Below are positions 1-12,329 of a stretch of DNA of 64,000 bases, piece by piece. This stretch comes from Muscardinus avellanarius (lineage: Eukaryota; Chordata; Mammalia; Rodentia; Gliridae), in the NCBI GenBank assembly GCA_963383645.1, contig OY726560.1, positions 85,609,093-85,673,092 of the forward strand, in the 5' to 3' direction. The notes below the pieces were generated by a model, which made no database searches, had not been told where the DNA came from, and was given only the letters and a program-made list of their open reading frames with translations. How positions within the stretch are numbered: position 1 is the first letter of the stretch; every line of letters starts with the position of its first letter. A program made the position numbers and the translations under genes.

Positions 1-986
1 ATATAATCTCAATTTTTTGAATTTTCAATATATCATGTTTTCTTTAAAAATTTTTTTAAAATAATACATTGCAAATTTTTATAATAATGAGTTCAATGTG
101 ATAAAACCCACATCTGCACACAACTCATGGTGTATTTCCCTTCACATTCTAGCTTTATTTCCCATTCTAAAGGATTGTTTTATTCAGGTGTGGTGAGAAG
201 ACAGTTATCTGTATAAACTCTATGCTAAGACCATGTTCTGTTCAGCATTCTCAGAGCCTTAATCTAAATACTTGACCATGAAATTTAGAGGAAAGAAGAT
301 TTATTTTCTCACAGTTTCATGTTCAGTCCATGTGAGGCTGGGGACCATGAATCTCAGGGCATAGAAGCAGGAGGCAGCTAGAAGGAGAGTACAGGACCAT
401 GATCCTTATATCATAGATGGCCTCACTCCCAGCAATCCATCTTTCCAGCCACACCCTACTGTCCTGGTTCACCACCCAGATAAATTTAATACAATAAATG
501 TATCCACTGCTGGGATTATAACTCTCATGACTCAACTATATCAAACCTAAATATTAATAAATAATCTCTTTAAGGGATATTTCATATCCAACTGTAGCAG
601 ATTATTATGGAGAGAATGGAAGCAGTATGGAAAGGTGATAAAAAATGTTTATCTAAAACTCCCAAGGATTTTAGCCATGATCAGGGAAACTAAACCTTTA
701 AAGAAAAGTTCTCAGCAGTGATTGGTTGCATGTTTAGTGGACATATATGTGAGGAACCAGGAAGATACTGAGGCTGAGTGAGTCTTTTCTAAGTCAGCTT
801 TCTGGAACCAGTAGGCTTGTTCCCACAACACTAACCACCCAACCTCCACTACCCCCCAAACCTCAGGCTTTTCCTAGCAGCTTATCACTTGTTTAACATG
901 GTCTGAATTGGTGTGCAACAGTCTTGTCCTTCATGTCTTCTATTTATCAAATCTTGTGTCCTTCAAAACACTAATCAAATATTATA
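1..986. other. Non-coding flank, old interspersed-repeat-like DNA
   Basis: AT-rich sequence with no convincing exon. The part from about 280 to 600 resembles other stretches of this window (17.7 kb and 37.8 kb) that begin with a 'TTTATTT' segment followed by moderately GC-rich text, as in old mammalian LTR-type or MER-type repeats. I could not name the family. The 70-codon open frame on the minus strand here has no recognisable content. Confidence 0.3.
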
Positions 987-1295
987 GGAAGATAGCGACA
1001 AAGAAAAGCGGCACTTACGAGTCCCACTAACAATTGATCTATATTACGACAAAACCAGTGCCTTTCAGAGCCAGAAAACACCATCAGCAAAGAAATAAAA
1101 ACTGTAAATACAAGGGACAGAGAAAAAGAGGGCTGTAAAAATGAGACACCAGAAAGAAACCAGCCTGCAATGCTGCAGCTGCCACGGTGCAGAGCGGCCG
1201 GAGCCATGGTGCAGAGCGGCGTGGGCTACATCTTCCCTCGCAGCACCAGGCTCCAGAGAGGAGGGAGACTCAGAACAGAGCTCAAATCCAGAGAG

Positions 1296-1840
1296 GAGGT
1301 ACGCTGGCCTCATGGCCTAGGATGCAGCAGCAGCGCCTTACTGCTGGTGGCAGCAGCGAGTTCACTGGACAGCACCAGACCAATGCACTCAACCAGCCAC
1401 CAGGAGCCAGAGAGGAGGGGTGGACAGCGAGCTGAGATGAGCAGCTGCTGAACAGCTAGGCGGTAGTCAGCAGTTTTTTCGGTGCAAGGAGCATCTAAAG
1501 CTCCCAAGGGCCAGGTTCAACACACCCCGCAGGGACTCAGCGGAGCTCAAAATGAGAGAAGAACTATACCAACCTCACGGCCAAGAACACAGCAGCAGTG
1601 CCTTACTGCCAGTGGCAGCGGCGAATTCACCAGACGGCTCAAGAAAAATGCACTCAGCAGCCCACCAGGCTCCAGAGAGGAGGGGTGGACAGCGAGCCGA
1701 GGTGAGCAGTTGCTGAACAGCCAGGCAACAGTCAGCAGTTTTTTTCGGCGCAGGGAACATCTAAAGCTCCCAAGGGACAGGCTCAGCACACCTGGCAGGG
1801 ACTCAGAGCAGAGATCAAAACCAGAGAAGAAAAATGCCAG
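1296..1840 (+). repeat. L1 5'UTR tandem monomers, about 265-268 bp
   Basis: Two consecutive units share the order 'CCTCATGG/CCTCACGG', an AGCAGC stretch, 'GAGAGGAGGGGTGGACAGCG', a CAGCAGTTTTTT block and 'CATCTAAAGCTCCCAAGGG'. A third start follows at about 1,839. Landmarks at 1,306, 1,571 and 1,839 give spacings of 265 and 268 bp. Tandem promoter monomers are well known in mouse L1, where copy number affects transcription. Here they are seen as a repeat only; promoter activity is inferred. Open frames in this stretch are by-products of the GC-rich repeat. Confidence 0.7.
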
Positions 1841-2283
1841 CCTCATGGCCGAGGGCGTGGCAGTGGTGATACATTGCCAGCAGCAGCAGCTTCGAATTCA
1901 TTGAGTCTACTATAGCTCCATCAGTGCATTCAACAACTGTGAGTCAAATTGTGGCCCCTAGGGAGAAACCCCAGTACTGCACGCCTAGGGACTAGCACAG
2001 ATAATCTCCCTGGGTCAGAGATTTTAGCAGTCCAACCAAGTGGGGGAGTGGCAGTGGCAGAGATATCACATGATAGTCACAACTCCCCGCTGGAGAACAC
2101 CAAACTTGGCACCCCCCATGGTCTAAGCAGCCTCGATTGACTCCCTGGGTCTGAGACTTTGTGATACAACCCAGTAAAGGAGTAGTGGTGACTGAGAAAC
2201 CACAGACTCGAGATCCAGAGCATCTTAAGTGAACTCGTAGTGACACAGGGAAGAACCCAGAGAAGGCACAAACTTCCAAAATC

Positions 2284-3118
2284 ATGGGAAAGAGAAATAA
2301 CAATGGAGCAGTGAATGCCCACAACCCCACAACATCAGAACCTGATAACACAAAAATACAGAGATCTCTAGAAGATCAAATCAGGAAAATAACTTTAGAA
2401 ATAAAAGAGGACTTTCGAAAAGAATTCAGAGAGAGTCAAAAAGAGAAAAAGAGATAAAGGATGCAATCATTGAATGCATAGTTTCTAATTTAGAAAAAAA
2501 ATCCAACAGCAGTAATCTGACATTGAAGAAATATGGACCCATTTTAAGAGAGATAACCTAAGAATAATTGGAATAGAGGAGGAAAAAGAAGGTGAAACCA
2601 AAGGGATCAATAATCTCTTCAAGGAAGTAATAGCAGAAAATTTTCCAAACATAGAGCAAGAGGTTGATACATAGGTCCAGGAAACTTATAGAACTCCCTT
2701 TAGACAGGATCGGAGAAGAGGATCCCCATGTCACATAACTGTCAAAATGACTAATGTGGAAGCCAAGGAGAGAATCTTAAAGGCAACAAAAACAAAAGGC
2801 CAAGGGACATTCAGAGGTAAACCAAATAGAATCACTCCAGACTTCCCAAACCAAGTCATGAGAGCCAGAAGGGCATGGAGTAACATATTCCAAACTCTGA
2901 AAGAAAACAACTTCCAGCCAAAAATTTCCTTCCCAGAAAAACTATCCATCAAATTAGATGGGGAAATAAGAAGCCTCCATAACAAACAGCAACTGAAGGA
3001 ATTTATGTCTTCAAAACCAGCGCTAGAGAAAATACTCAAGGAAATTAACTGCAAAGAGGAAATGGGTAATACACGCCAGAACCAAAGAAACAAGAATTCC
3101 TATCCAGCAGACAACTAA
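2284..3118 (+). pseudogene. L1 ORF1 (RNA-binding protein), broken
   Basis: This is the ORF1 of the L1 starting at 987. It encodes the trimeric coiled-coil RNA-binding chaperone that packages L1 RNA. The start is chosen at ATG 2,284 (MGKRN), which matches the intact copies at 12,329 and 23,168. The C-terminal 123 codons (2,747-3,118) are open and contain the conserved ARRAWSNIFQTLKENNFQPK segment of the nucleic-acid-binding part. The N-terminal half is broken by frameshifts and a TAG at about 2,672. Compared with the copy at 23 kb, a net 90 bp of the coiled coil is missing near 2,469. Confidence 0.85.
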
Positions 3119-3163
3119 GCAAAGAAGAATAAACAGTATCTCAAACAGAAATAAAATCTTAAC

Positions 3164-6100
3164 ATGTTGGGAATTAAAAATTATCTCTCAATAATCACAC
3201 TGAATGTAAACAGCCTCAACTCCCGAATAAAAAGACATAAAGTGGCAAAATGGATTAAAAGCCAGAATCCATCCATCTACTGCTTACAAGAAACACACCT
3301 TACAAGTAAAGATAGGAACAAACTCAAGGTAAAGGGCTGGAGCAAGGTAATCCATGCTAATGGTACTCGAAGACAAGCAGGTATAGGTAGCAACTATGAT
3401 ATCAGACAAGTTAGACTTCAAACTCAAACTTATTAGAAGAGACAAAGAAGGTCACATTTTACTGGTAAAAGGAATAGTCCAGCAAGAGGAAATAACAATA
3501 ATCAACATCTATTCCCCAAACATAGGGGCAGCTACTTTCATAAATCAAACTCTTTGTGACATGAAATCACACATAAATCCCAACACAGTAATACTGGGAG
3601 ACTTCAACACACCTCTTACAATACTAGACTGATCTTCCAAAGACAAAGGGTCAGTAAAGATGCCTCAGAACTAAAGAACACCATTAACCACATGGACCTG
3701 TTGGATCCATATAGAATATTTCACCCAACTACAGCGGAGTTTAATTTTTCTCAGCTGCTCATGGAACCTTCTTCAAAATAGATCACATCCTGGGACACAA
3801 AATGAGCACTAGCAAATTTAAAAAATGTTACATACTTCCCTGTGTCATTTCAGACCATAATGGAATGAAACTAGAAATCAACTATAAGAAGACCCAGAGA
3901 AACAGCATAAATATGTGGAGACTGAACACCACACTTCTGAATGAAGAATGGGTCATAGAAGATGTAAGAGGTGGAATCAAGAAATTTCTAGAAACAAAAA
4001 AAATAAAGATACAACATATCCAAACCTCTGGGACACTTTGAAGGCAGTATTAAGAGGAAAATTTATAGCACTGAGTGCTCACATATGAAAAACAGAAAAT
4101 CTTCAAATAAATAGCCTAATGACACATCTCAAAACCCTTGAAAAGCAGGAACAATTGAACCCCAAAGCCAGCAGAAGATGGGAAATTATTAAAATTAGAG
4201 CAGAAATTAACGAAATAGAGAATAAAAAAATACAGAAAATCAACAAAACCAAAAGCTGTTTTCTTGAAAAAATTAACAAAATTGATAAACCACTAGCAAA
4301 CCTAAGTAAAAAAAAGAATCAACCCAAATTATGAAGATAGAGATGAAAAAGGAGACATTACTACTGACAGTGTAGAAATCCAGAGGATTATCAGAAACTA
4401 CTTTGAAAAATTCTACTCCAACAAAATGGAAAATCTGGAGGAAATCAACAACTTCCTAGATAAATACAACCTTCCTAAACTGAGTCAAGAAGATATAGAG
4501 CACTTAAACCAACCAATAACAATCAAAGAGATTGAAACAGCAATAAAGATCTTACCATCAAAGAAAAGCCCAGGACCAGATGGTTTCCCAAGTGAATTCT
4601 ATAAAACCTTTATAGAAGAGATAACCCCAATACTACTCAAACTATTTTGGGAAATAGAAAAAACCGGGATTCTCCCAAATACATTCTATGAAGCCAACAT
4701 CACACTAATACCCAAACCGAATAAAGACAGTTCAAGGAAGGAAAACTACAGGCCTATATCTTTGGTGAATGTGGATGCAAAACTATTAAACAAAATACTA
4801 GCAACACACATTCAAAACCACATCAAGAAAGTCATACACCATGACCAGGTAGGGTTCATCCCAGGGATGCAAGACTGGTTCAATATATGAAAATCAATCC
4901 ATGTAATTCATCATATAAACAGAATCAAAGACAAAAATCACACGATCATCTCAATAGATGCTGAAAAAGCATTTGATAAAATTCAACATCCATTTATGAT
5001 AAAAATACTGCAGAGAATTGGAATAGAAGGAACATATCTCAACATTATTTAGGCAATCTACAATAAGCCCACTGCCAACATCTTATTAAATGGGGAAAAA
5101 CTTCAAGAATCCCCCCTAAAAACTGGAATGAGACAAGGATGTCCACTATCACCACTTCTCTTCAATATAGTACTAGAGACTCTAGCCAGAGCAATAAGGC
5201 AAGAAAAGGAAATCAAAGGAGTACAAATAGGAAAAGAAGAACTCAAGCTTTCACTATTTGCAGATGACATGATACTATATTTAGAAAACCCAACAAACTC
5301 AACCAAAAGGCTGATAGAACTGATAAAAAAATTCAGCCAAGTATCTGGATACAAAATCAATCTTAAAAAATCAGAAGCTTTCCTGTACACCAACCATAAA
5401 TCCAATGAAAAAGAAATTCAGAAAATACTTACACTCAGGATCTCCCCCAAAAAACAAAATACCTAGGAACAAACTTGACCAAGGAGGTAAAAGATCTCTA
5501 CAAAGAAAATTATAAAACACTGAAAAAAGAAATCAAAGAATATCCTAGAAGATGGAAGGACCTTCCATGTTCATGGATTGGCAGAATAAATATCATTAAA
5601 ATGGCCATCCTCCCAAAAGAGATCTACAGATTTAACGCAATGCCCATTAAACTACCAAGATCATTCCTCACAGACATAGAAAAATCAGTCCTTAAATTTA
5701 TCTGGAACAACAAAAAGCCCAGAATAGCCAAGGTAATTTACAGCAACAAAAACCACGCAGGAGGAATCACAATACTTGACTTTATACTACAAAGCCATTG
5801 TAATAAAAACAGCATGGTACTGGCAAAAGAACAGATATATAGACCAATGGAGCAGAATAGAAGACCCAGAAATAAGTCCACCCACGATTAGCCAATTGAT
5901 TTTTAACAAAGGGGCCAAAAACATACACTGAAAAAAAGATAGCCTCTTCAACAAATGGTGTTGGCAAAACTGGTTAACCATATGCAGAAAATTGGAAATT
6001 AATCCCACTTTTTCACCCTGTACAAAAGTTAACTCACGATGGATCAAACACTTGGAAATTAAACCAGAGACCTTGATGCTCTTTGAAGAGGACATAGGTC

Positions 6101-6981
6101 CAACACTGCAACACATAGGCAAAGATAAACATTTCCTCAACAAGACCCCAAAGGCACAACAAATTAAAAGGCGATTCAATACATGGGATTGCATGAAACT
6201 GAAGAGCTTCTGTTCAGCAAAGGAAACTATCAAGAACCTCAATCGAGAGCCAACAGAATGGGAGAAGATTTTTGCCAACTACACCACCGATAGAGGACTA
6301 ATATCTAGAATATACAGAGAACTCAAGAAACTCAACACTAAGAAAACAAAGCATCCAATAACAAAATGGGCAAATGAACTAAATAGACACTTCACCAAAG
6401 AAGAAATTCAATTGGCCAATAAATGCATGAAAAAATGTTCAACATCATTGACAATCAGAGAGATGCAAATCAAAACTACCCTGAGATTTCACCTAACTCC
6501 AATTAGAATGGCAATCATTCAAAACACAAACAACAACAGATGCTGGTGAGGATGTGGAGAAGTGGGAACTCTAAGACATTGTTGGTGGGATTGCAAATTA
6601 GTGCAACCACTTTGGAAAACAGTATGGAGAATCCTCAGAAGAATGGGAACAAATCTACCATTTAATCCAGCAATACCACTTCTGGGTATCTACCCAAAAG
6701 ATAGGAAACCAAAGTACCAAACTAATGCATGTATATCTATGTTCATAGCTGCACAATTCACCATAGCCAAATTATGGAACCAGCCAAGATGTCCATCAAC
6801 AGATGAATGGATTACAAACCTATGGGATATGTACACAATGGAATTTTACTCAGCCATAAAAAAAAACTCAAGTACATCATTTTCAGGAAAATAGATGAAA
6901 CTGGAGGACATTATGCTAAGTGAGATTAGTCAGTCACAAAAAATAAGAAATCAGATGCTTTCTCTAATATGTGGGAGTTAG
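3164..6981 (+). pseudogene. L1 ORF2 (endonuclease / reverse transcriptase), broken
   Basis: ORF2 starts at ATG 3,164 (MLGIKNYLSI), 45 bp after ORF1. The order is an AP-like endonuclease domain (QETHLTSKD at about 3,285; GDFNTPL at about 3,595), a reverse transcriptase region ([13 protein letters not shown] at about 4,565; the catalytic FADD at 5,257-5,268) and a C-terminal segment ending LSLICGS. The frame breaks repeatedly, for instance near 3,390, 3,632, 4,041, 4,890 (TGA), 5,050 (TAG), 5,460 and 5,890. A TGG-to-TAG change is inferred at 6,892. No active enzyme can be made. Confidence 0.9.
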
Positions 6982-7498
6982 GGATTTAACTCCAATGTTT
7001 TATATATCTGCCTTTATAACAGTACTACACTGTTTCAATTATTGTAGCTTTATATGGTTTGAAATCAGAAAATATACATCTAGCTTTGTTCTTTTTCAAG
7101 ATTTTTTTGGGTATCTAGAGTCCCTATTGCACATTAGAATTCTTTTTTTCTGAAAAATAAATAAATGTATGATAGTTTCACCTAAAAAAAAGAAAAAGAA
7201 AAAGATATTCTCTGGTAAGAAAGAAAGCAAAAAGAAATATTGAAATGTTATCTTTAAGTCATCAAAACTTGGTATCAGACAAATGAAACTGTTCTGTGAG
7301 ATTATCATTGTTAATTTTGGATAAATTGCTATAATACTAGATGTCAACCACTAAGTCAAGCATGGGAAGGAGGGATGGGGAGGAAACAGGGTGGGGATCG
7401 GGTAGGGGCTAAATGGACGATGTGTGCATGTATGTCTACAAAAGTTTTTTTTTTAATCCCATGATAATGTATGAATACAGTGCACCAATAAAAAAAGA
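6982..7498 (+). repeat. L1 3'UTR with antisense ORF2-derived segment (short form)
   Basis: Immediately after the ORF2 stop, the text from about 6,985 matches the 3' tails at 24.6, 33.9, 10.9 and 61.0 kb. Its first part (to about 7,140) is homologous to the antisense strand of L1 ORF2: compare 'GGTTTATATATCTGCCTTT' at 33,900 with 'GGTCTATATATCTGTTCTTT' at 28,190. Then come an A-rich stretch, the block around 'CAACCACTAAGTCAAGCATG', a G-rich run and the A-rich end. It is shorter than the half-L1 tails, lacking their first 0.5 kb. Confidence 0.7.
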
Positions 7499-8395
7499 AA
7501 TGGGCAACTGAATTGAATACATAACTTCACAAAAGAAGAGATGCAAATGGCCAATAGATACATGAAAAAAATATTTAACATCATTAATCATTAGAAAAAT
7601 CCAAACTACACTGAGATTCCATCTAACCCCATTTAGAGTGGTAAGCATAAAGAAATCAAATAACAAATGCTGGTGAGGATGTGAGGAAAGAGGAATTCTT
7701 TTACACTCTTGGTTGTAGTGCAAACTAGTTCAGCCACTATGGAAATAAGTGTGGAGATTCCTTAGAAAACTGGGAATGGATCCACCATATGATATGGCTA
7801 TACCACTCCTGGGTATCTTTCTAAAGGGATTGAAATCAGAGAACTAAAGTAACATATGCATACCCATGTTCATAGCAGCACAGTTTGTAATAGCCAAATT
7901 ATGGAACCAACCTTGGTCTCCATCAACAGATGAATGGATTGCAAAATTATGGAAAATACACACAATGGAATTCTAATCAACAATAAAGAATAACAAAATC
8001 ATGGCATTCACAAGAAGATGGAAAGACCTGGAAAACATGTTAAGTGAAGATCAACCAAGCACTGAAAGAGAAGGGACATATGTTTTTTCTAATATGCCCA
8101 AAGTAAGGAGTATTAGGGATATCAGAGGGACACCAGATAATGGAGAGGAAATCTCAGCAAAGCTGAAAGGGAAGGGTAGGAAATAAAGAAGACTGATAAT
8201 GATTAATGGAGAAGCTATATCCAAATATGTGTAAAAGTATGAATGTAGCATGGTTAACCTGGACACTCATTGTTGAAAAGGGGGGAAGGAGAAGTGGGGT
8301 GTGGGAGAGAGCAACAAGCACAGTCTGAATGTATGCCATTTTCAATATAATCCACATAGAAATAAAAATAAAAAAATTAAAAATAAAACCATAGT
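7499..8395 (+). mobile_element. Older L1 fragment (ORF2 3' end and 3'UTR)
   Basis: The sequence encodes a degraded ORF2 C-terminus, with traces such as the SPSTDEWIAKLW-type and LSEISQ-type segments. A 3'UTR follows of the type seen in reverse at 42.3 and 51.0 kb, ending in A-rich DNA. It has no antisense segment, so it belongs to an older or separate L1 subfamily. Confidence 0.75.
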
Positions 8396-8508
8396 CATAA
8401 GCACAAAGAAAAGCAATATTCATTGATAGGCAGCTTTGTTCAAACTGTTTTTAGTTTTCTCTGAGAGGTAAATTCCTAGGTGAAAATTGACTATTGGATT
8501 TATGGGTT

Positions 8509-8516
8509 CAAGAGAG

Positions 8517-8580
<64 letters not shown>
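8509..8580. repeat. (GA)n microsatellite
   Basis: About 70 bp of almost uninterrupted GA dinucleotide repeat. Such tracts are highly mutable. Confidence 0.95.
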
Positions 8581-8583
<3 letters not shown>

Positions 8584-10350
8584 CTAGCCCAGAATGGTTA
8601 GAGAGCTAAGGAATTTTCGAGTTGGTAGAAAACAACTTAAAAATGAAGAAATTCAAATATAACTTTCACTATGTGGTTGCAGGTAAACCAGGGTTTCTGA
8701 AGCCAGTTTAAAACAAAAGAAGCCAAGCAGACCTGCAAACAAATAATAAGCCACAGTATATTTATCTTTTATTATTATAAAAATATATATTTGTGGAAAA
8801 TTTTAAATATTGTATATCTAGTGGCTTTTGCTCATTTTTTGTAGCTTTCATTATACCTTCACTTGCTTTTCAATTAAAAAGTTATTGTTGTTAATGTAAT
8901 TGTATGCTGTTTTTGCATGCAATTACAAAAACAAGGCAGTAGGTGCATATTGTGTGTACACTAAGGGGTTTTCTAACAGTATAACTCACTTGTCCCAGTT
9001 ACTTAAGTATGGTTTATCACTTTCCTTCTCAGGTTCATCTCAGCTCAGTTTTGGAAGTGACTTTCACCAGGGGAAAAAGAACATAGAGCTCCACTGTTAG
9101 GCTTCAAGGTGAAGCACAGCTAGGGATCCCTAAACACTGTTTACACTGTTTAATTCCTTTCCTTTTCTCACTGATTTCTATCTTCCACATTTTCTTTCAG
9201 TTAATCTGACCTTCTATTCCAGGGCCCAGTCCCAAATACCACAGCCTCACATGGACAAGAGGCTACTCTGGACAGCAGCCTACATTCATACTTTTTTCCC
9301 CACCCATCATTCAGCAATATAGGTTCTTAATGCACTTGCTGGTTAGAGTTCAGTTCGAATAGATCTCAAATTCCTTCTGCTCATAGAAAATTGATTATGT
9401 TTTCATCAGAAGTGAAGAGGTTGAGGGACAGGTGACTCCTGTAGCACGTAGAAATGGGCCCTCAATGATGCATTCAGCTCCTTACAATCAAGTCCACATG
9501 TTCCCAGGGCACTCATTTTGGTTCTGGTGATTGAACCCAGGGACATTCTACCTTTGAGATATACCCCTAGTCCTTTTCATTGTTTTATTTTGGAACACAG
9601 TCTCACTAAGCTACTGAGGATCTTGTTAAGATGATCAGGCTGCACTCAAATCTCCTGTCTCAGTATCTCAAGTACAGGAATTATAGGTGTGTGCTATAGT
9701 ATATGGCTGCAAGTTTCCCCTTTTATATATTACTCTCACAAAAAAATATAATAATTAGAGCCAAAATAGGAGAATACTGGGACGTTTCTTCCTTTTTAAT
9801 TTTAGTTCTTTTTGCCTGACTTCTGTCTATACTATCTTTCCTCATAGAACCCTGTAGCATGCGCTATATCTGGTTTCTTAGCTTTGCTTTCACATAATCT
9901 GGTGATTTTTTTTCTTTATGCTTCTTCAGCACATTTATTTCCTCTACTGAATCTAACTTTGTTAATGTTTTCTTTTTTCCATAACATAAGCTTTGATATC
10001 CCATATTATACTGCTTTTACCTTTATCTTACTTTTCCATTTTCAAAGTTTTAGTAAACATAAATTTTGTGCAACTCCTTATTTGGGAGATTTTTATGAAC
10101 ATAGTCTTAGGAGGAGTCATTTAACTTGATGAATATTTTCCCCTTGCATGACAACATAAAATTATAATGTGTGAAGGAAATGTGAGCTCATGTAATTATT
10201 CCTTTGGTTTTTACAGGTAAGTCTTTTATCAAGTAAACTGATCAGGTGATAGAGGTATTATAGTTCAGAAATGAGAAGATCTGCAAATAGAGGATGCTGG
10301 AAATGGAGATATTTACTCTTCCCCTTTCTTGTGCTTTCTTGTGATTTTTT
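8581..10350. other. Intron-like non-coding DNA with one old SINE
   Basis: No exon, RNA gene or regulatory motif that I can support. The only recognised item is the minus-strand SINE at about 9,515-9,708. Open frames here are short and without recognisable domains. Confidence 0.5.
9515..9708 (-). mobile_element. B1-dID-type SINE, old copy
   Basis: In reverse orientation, the ID-like part ('GGTGATTGAACCCAGG') is followed by the link 'CTCACTAAGCTACTGAGG' and a decayed B1-like 5' half ending near 9,708. Many substitutions indicate age. Confidence 0.7.
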
Positions 10351-10367
10351 ACAATGTCATTTTTTAA

Positions 10368-11411
10368 TTTATATTTTTTTATTCATACATCATAGTGGGA
10401 TACAAACTTTTGTAGACATACATGCACACATCGCCCATTCAGCCCCCACCCGATCCCCACCCCATTCTCTCCCCATCCCTCCCTCCCATGCTTGGCTTAG
10501 TGGTTGACATCTAGTATTATAGCAATTTATCCAAAATTAAAAATGATAATCTCACATAACAGTTTCATTTGTCTGATACCAAGTTTTGATGACTTAAAGG
10601 TAACATTTCAATATTTCTTTTTACTTTCTTTCTTACCAGAGAATATTTTTTTCTATTTTTTTAGGTGAAACTATCATATATTTATATATTTATTTTTCAG
10701 AAAAAAAATCTATCCTACTATGGAACATGGACTCTAGATACCCAAAACGATCTTGAAAAAGAACAAAGCTAGAAGATATATATTTTCTGATTTCAAACCA
10801 TATAAAGCTACAATAATTGAAATAGTGTAGTACTATTCTAAAGGCAGATATATAAACCACTGGAGTTAAATAAAAGCCTAGAGCTAAATTCTTCCCTATA
10901 TTGTCAAGTTATTTTTGACAAGGTTTCCACGAACATTTGGTGGTGGAAATAATAATCTTTTAACTAAATATTGTTGAAAAATAATAATGACATGGAAAAG
11001 AATAAAATTGGACCCTTACCTAATCCCATATACAAATATTAACTCAAAATAGATAAAAGACCTAACTATAAATCTTAAGACTATAAACTTTTAGGAGAAA
11101 ATCTGGGTCATAAAACCTCACAACATTGAAATTGGCAGTGATTTCTTGGATATGATTTCAATGGCACAGGCAACAGAAGAGTATACAAACTCCCTAAAAA
11201 ATAGAAAAAAATATTGTATATCCAAAGACAATGTAAACAGAGTTAACAGTTACTAATAGAATGGGATAAAATATTCCCAAATGCTATATCTGAAGGTATA
11301 TTAATATTCCAACTAGACATCCTAAAAATTAACAACAATAAAGGCAAACAATACCATTTAGAGATAGGTAAAAGACTAACATAAGTAATGAATCTCCACA
11401 GATAACCAATC
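10368..11411 (-). repeat. Half-L1 composite 3' tail with antisense L1 ORF2 segment
   Basis: After the ORF1 stop the minus strand runs through about 0.7 kb matching the antisense strand of an older L1 ORF2 (landmarks ATCATATCCAAGAAATCA and GTAAGGGTCCAATTTTATTC), then the L1 terminal block with a G-rich run (the C-rich stretch at about 10,440-10,490 on plus) and a terminal A-tract. It matches, in order, the tails at 24,086, 33,376 and 60,478. Confidence 0.8.
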
Positions 11412-12329
11412 TTAGTTGACTGTTGGATGGAAACTCTTGTTTCTCTGGTTCTGGTGTGTGTTACCTATTTCTTCTTTGTAGTTAATCTCTTTGAGTATTT
11501 TCTCTAGTGCTGGTTTTGAAGACATAAATTCCTTCAGTTTCTGTTTGTCATGGAAGCTTCTTATTTCTCCATCTAATTTGATAAAAAGTTTTGCTGGGTA
11601 GGAAATTTTTGGCTGGAAGTTGTTTTCTTTCAGAGTTTGGAATATGTTACTCCATGCCCTTCTGGCTCTCATGACTTGGTTTGGGAAGTCTGGAATGATT
11701 CTAATTGGTTTGCCTCTGAGTGTCACTTGGCCCTTTGTTTTTGTTGCCTTTAAGATTCTCTGCTTGGCTTCCACATTGGTCATTTTGACAATTATGTGGA
11801 GTGGGGATCCTCTTCTCCAATCCTGTCTAAAGGGAGTTCTATAAGTTTCCTGGACCTGTGTATCAACCTCTTGCTCTATGTTTGGAAAATTTTCTGCTAT
11901 TACTTCCTTGAAGAGATTGTTGATCCCTTTGGTTTCACTTTCTTTTCCCTCCTCTATTCCAATTATTCTTAGGTTAGCTCTCTTAAAATGGGCCCATATT
12001 TCTTCAATATCAGATTCCTGCTGTCGGATATTTTTTCCTAGATTAGAAACTATGCGTTCATTTTTGGAATGATCATCTTCAAGAAGCGAGATTCTATTCT
12101 TTATGTGTTCTAATCGGTTGTTTGTGCTTTGAATTGAGGACTTTACTTCATTAATTGCATCCTTTATCTCTTTTTGGCTCTCTCTGAGTTCTTTTCGAAG
12201 CACCTCTATTATTTCTACAGTTATTTTCCTGATTTGATCTTCTAGAAATCTCTGATTTTCTGTTTTATCAGGTTCTGATGTTGTGGGGTTGTGGGCATTC
12301 ATTGCTCCAGTATTATTCCTCTTTCCCAT
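11412..12329 (-). CDS. Half-L1 ORF1 protein, intact (305 aa)
   Basis: An uninterrupted ORF1 of an L1-type retrotransposon. I use the ATG at 12,329 (MGKRNNTGAMN), the family's usual start; upstream in-frame codons extend it only with a non-ATG start. Layout of the 305 aa: a polar N-terminus, a heptad-rich coiled coil (about residues 30-120, including KNRISLLEDDHSKNE), an RRM-like part beginning around ANLRIIGIEEGKES, and the basic C-terminal domain (ARRAWSNIFQTLKENNFQPK). The family forms trimers, binds L1 RNA in the cytoplasm and chaperones reverse transcription. No ORF2 follows. Intactness suggests a fairly recent insertion; expression is unknown. Confidence 0.85.
   Translation of the reverse strand: MGKRNNTGAMNAHNPTTSEPDKTENQRFLEDQIRKITVEIIEVLRKELRESQKEIKDAINEVKSSIQSTNNRLEHIKNRISLLEDDHSKNERIVSNLGKNIRQQESDIEEIWAHFKRANLRIIGIEEGKESETKGINNLFKEVIAENFPNIEQEVDTQVQETYRTPFRQDWRRGSPLHIIVKMTNVEAKQRILKATKTKGQVTLRGKPIRIIPDFPNQVMRARRAWSNIFQTLKENNFQPKISYPAKLFIKLDGEIRSFHDKQKLKEFMSSKPALEKILKEINYKEEIGNTHQNQRNKSFHPTVN

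Larger units (their letters stand above)
987..7498 (+). mobile_element. L1 LINE, nearly full length, inactivated
   Basis: The element starts at a slightly decayed L1 5' end (GGAAGATAGCGAC, compare GGAAGATGGCGAC in the copy at 22.4 kb). It continues through a 5'UTR with tandem monomers (1,296-1,840), ORF1, a 45-bp inter-ORF gap and ORF2, whose stop is at 6,979-6,981. It ends in a 0.5 kb 3'UTR with an A-rich end. The 3'UTR joins the ORF2 stop within a few bases and opens with a segment homologous to the antisense strand of an older L1 ORF2. The element is dead: both ORFs have frameshifts and stops. I saw no convincing target-site duplication. Confidence 0.9.

Noticed and set aside
2731..3093. 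Long antisense frames opposite L1 ORF1 and ORF2 (also at 5,787-6,278, 27,757-28,254 and 31,831-32,105)
   Set aside because: They mirror conserved L1 coding sequence on the opposite strand, recur at the same place in each copy and are not known to be translated.
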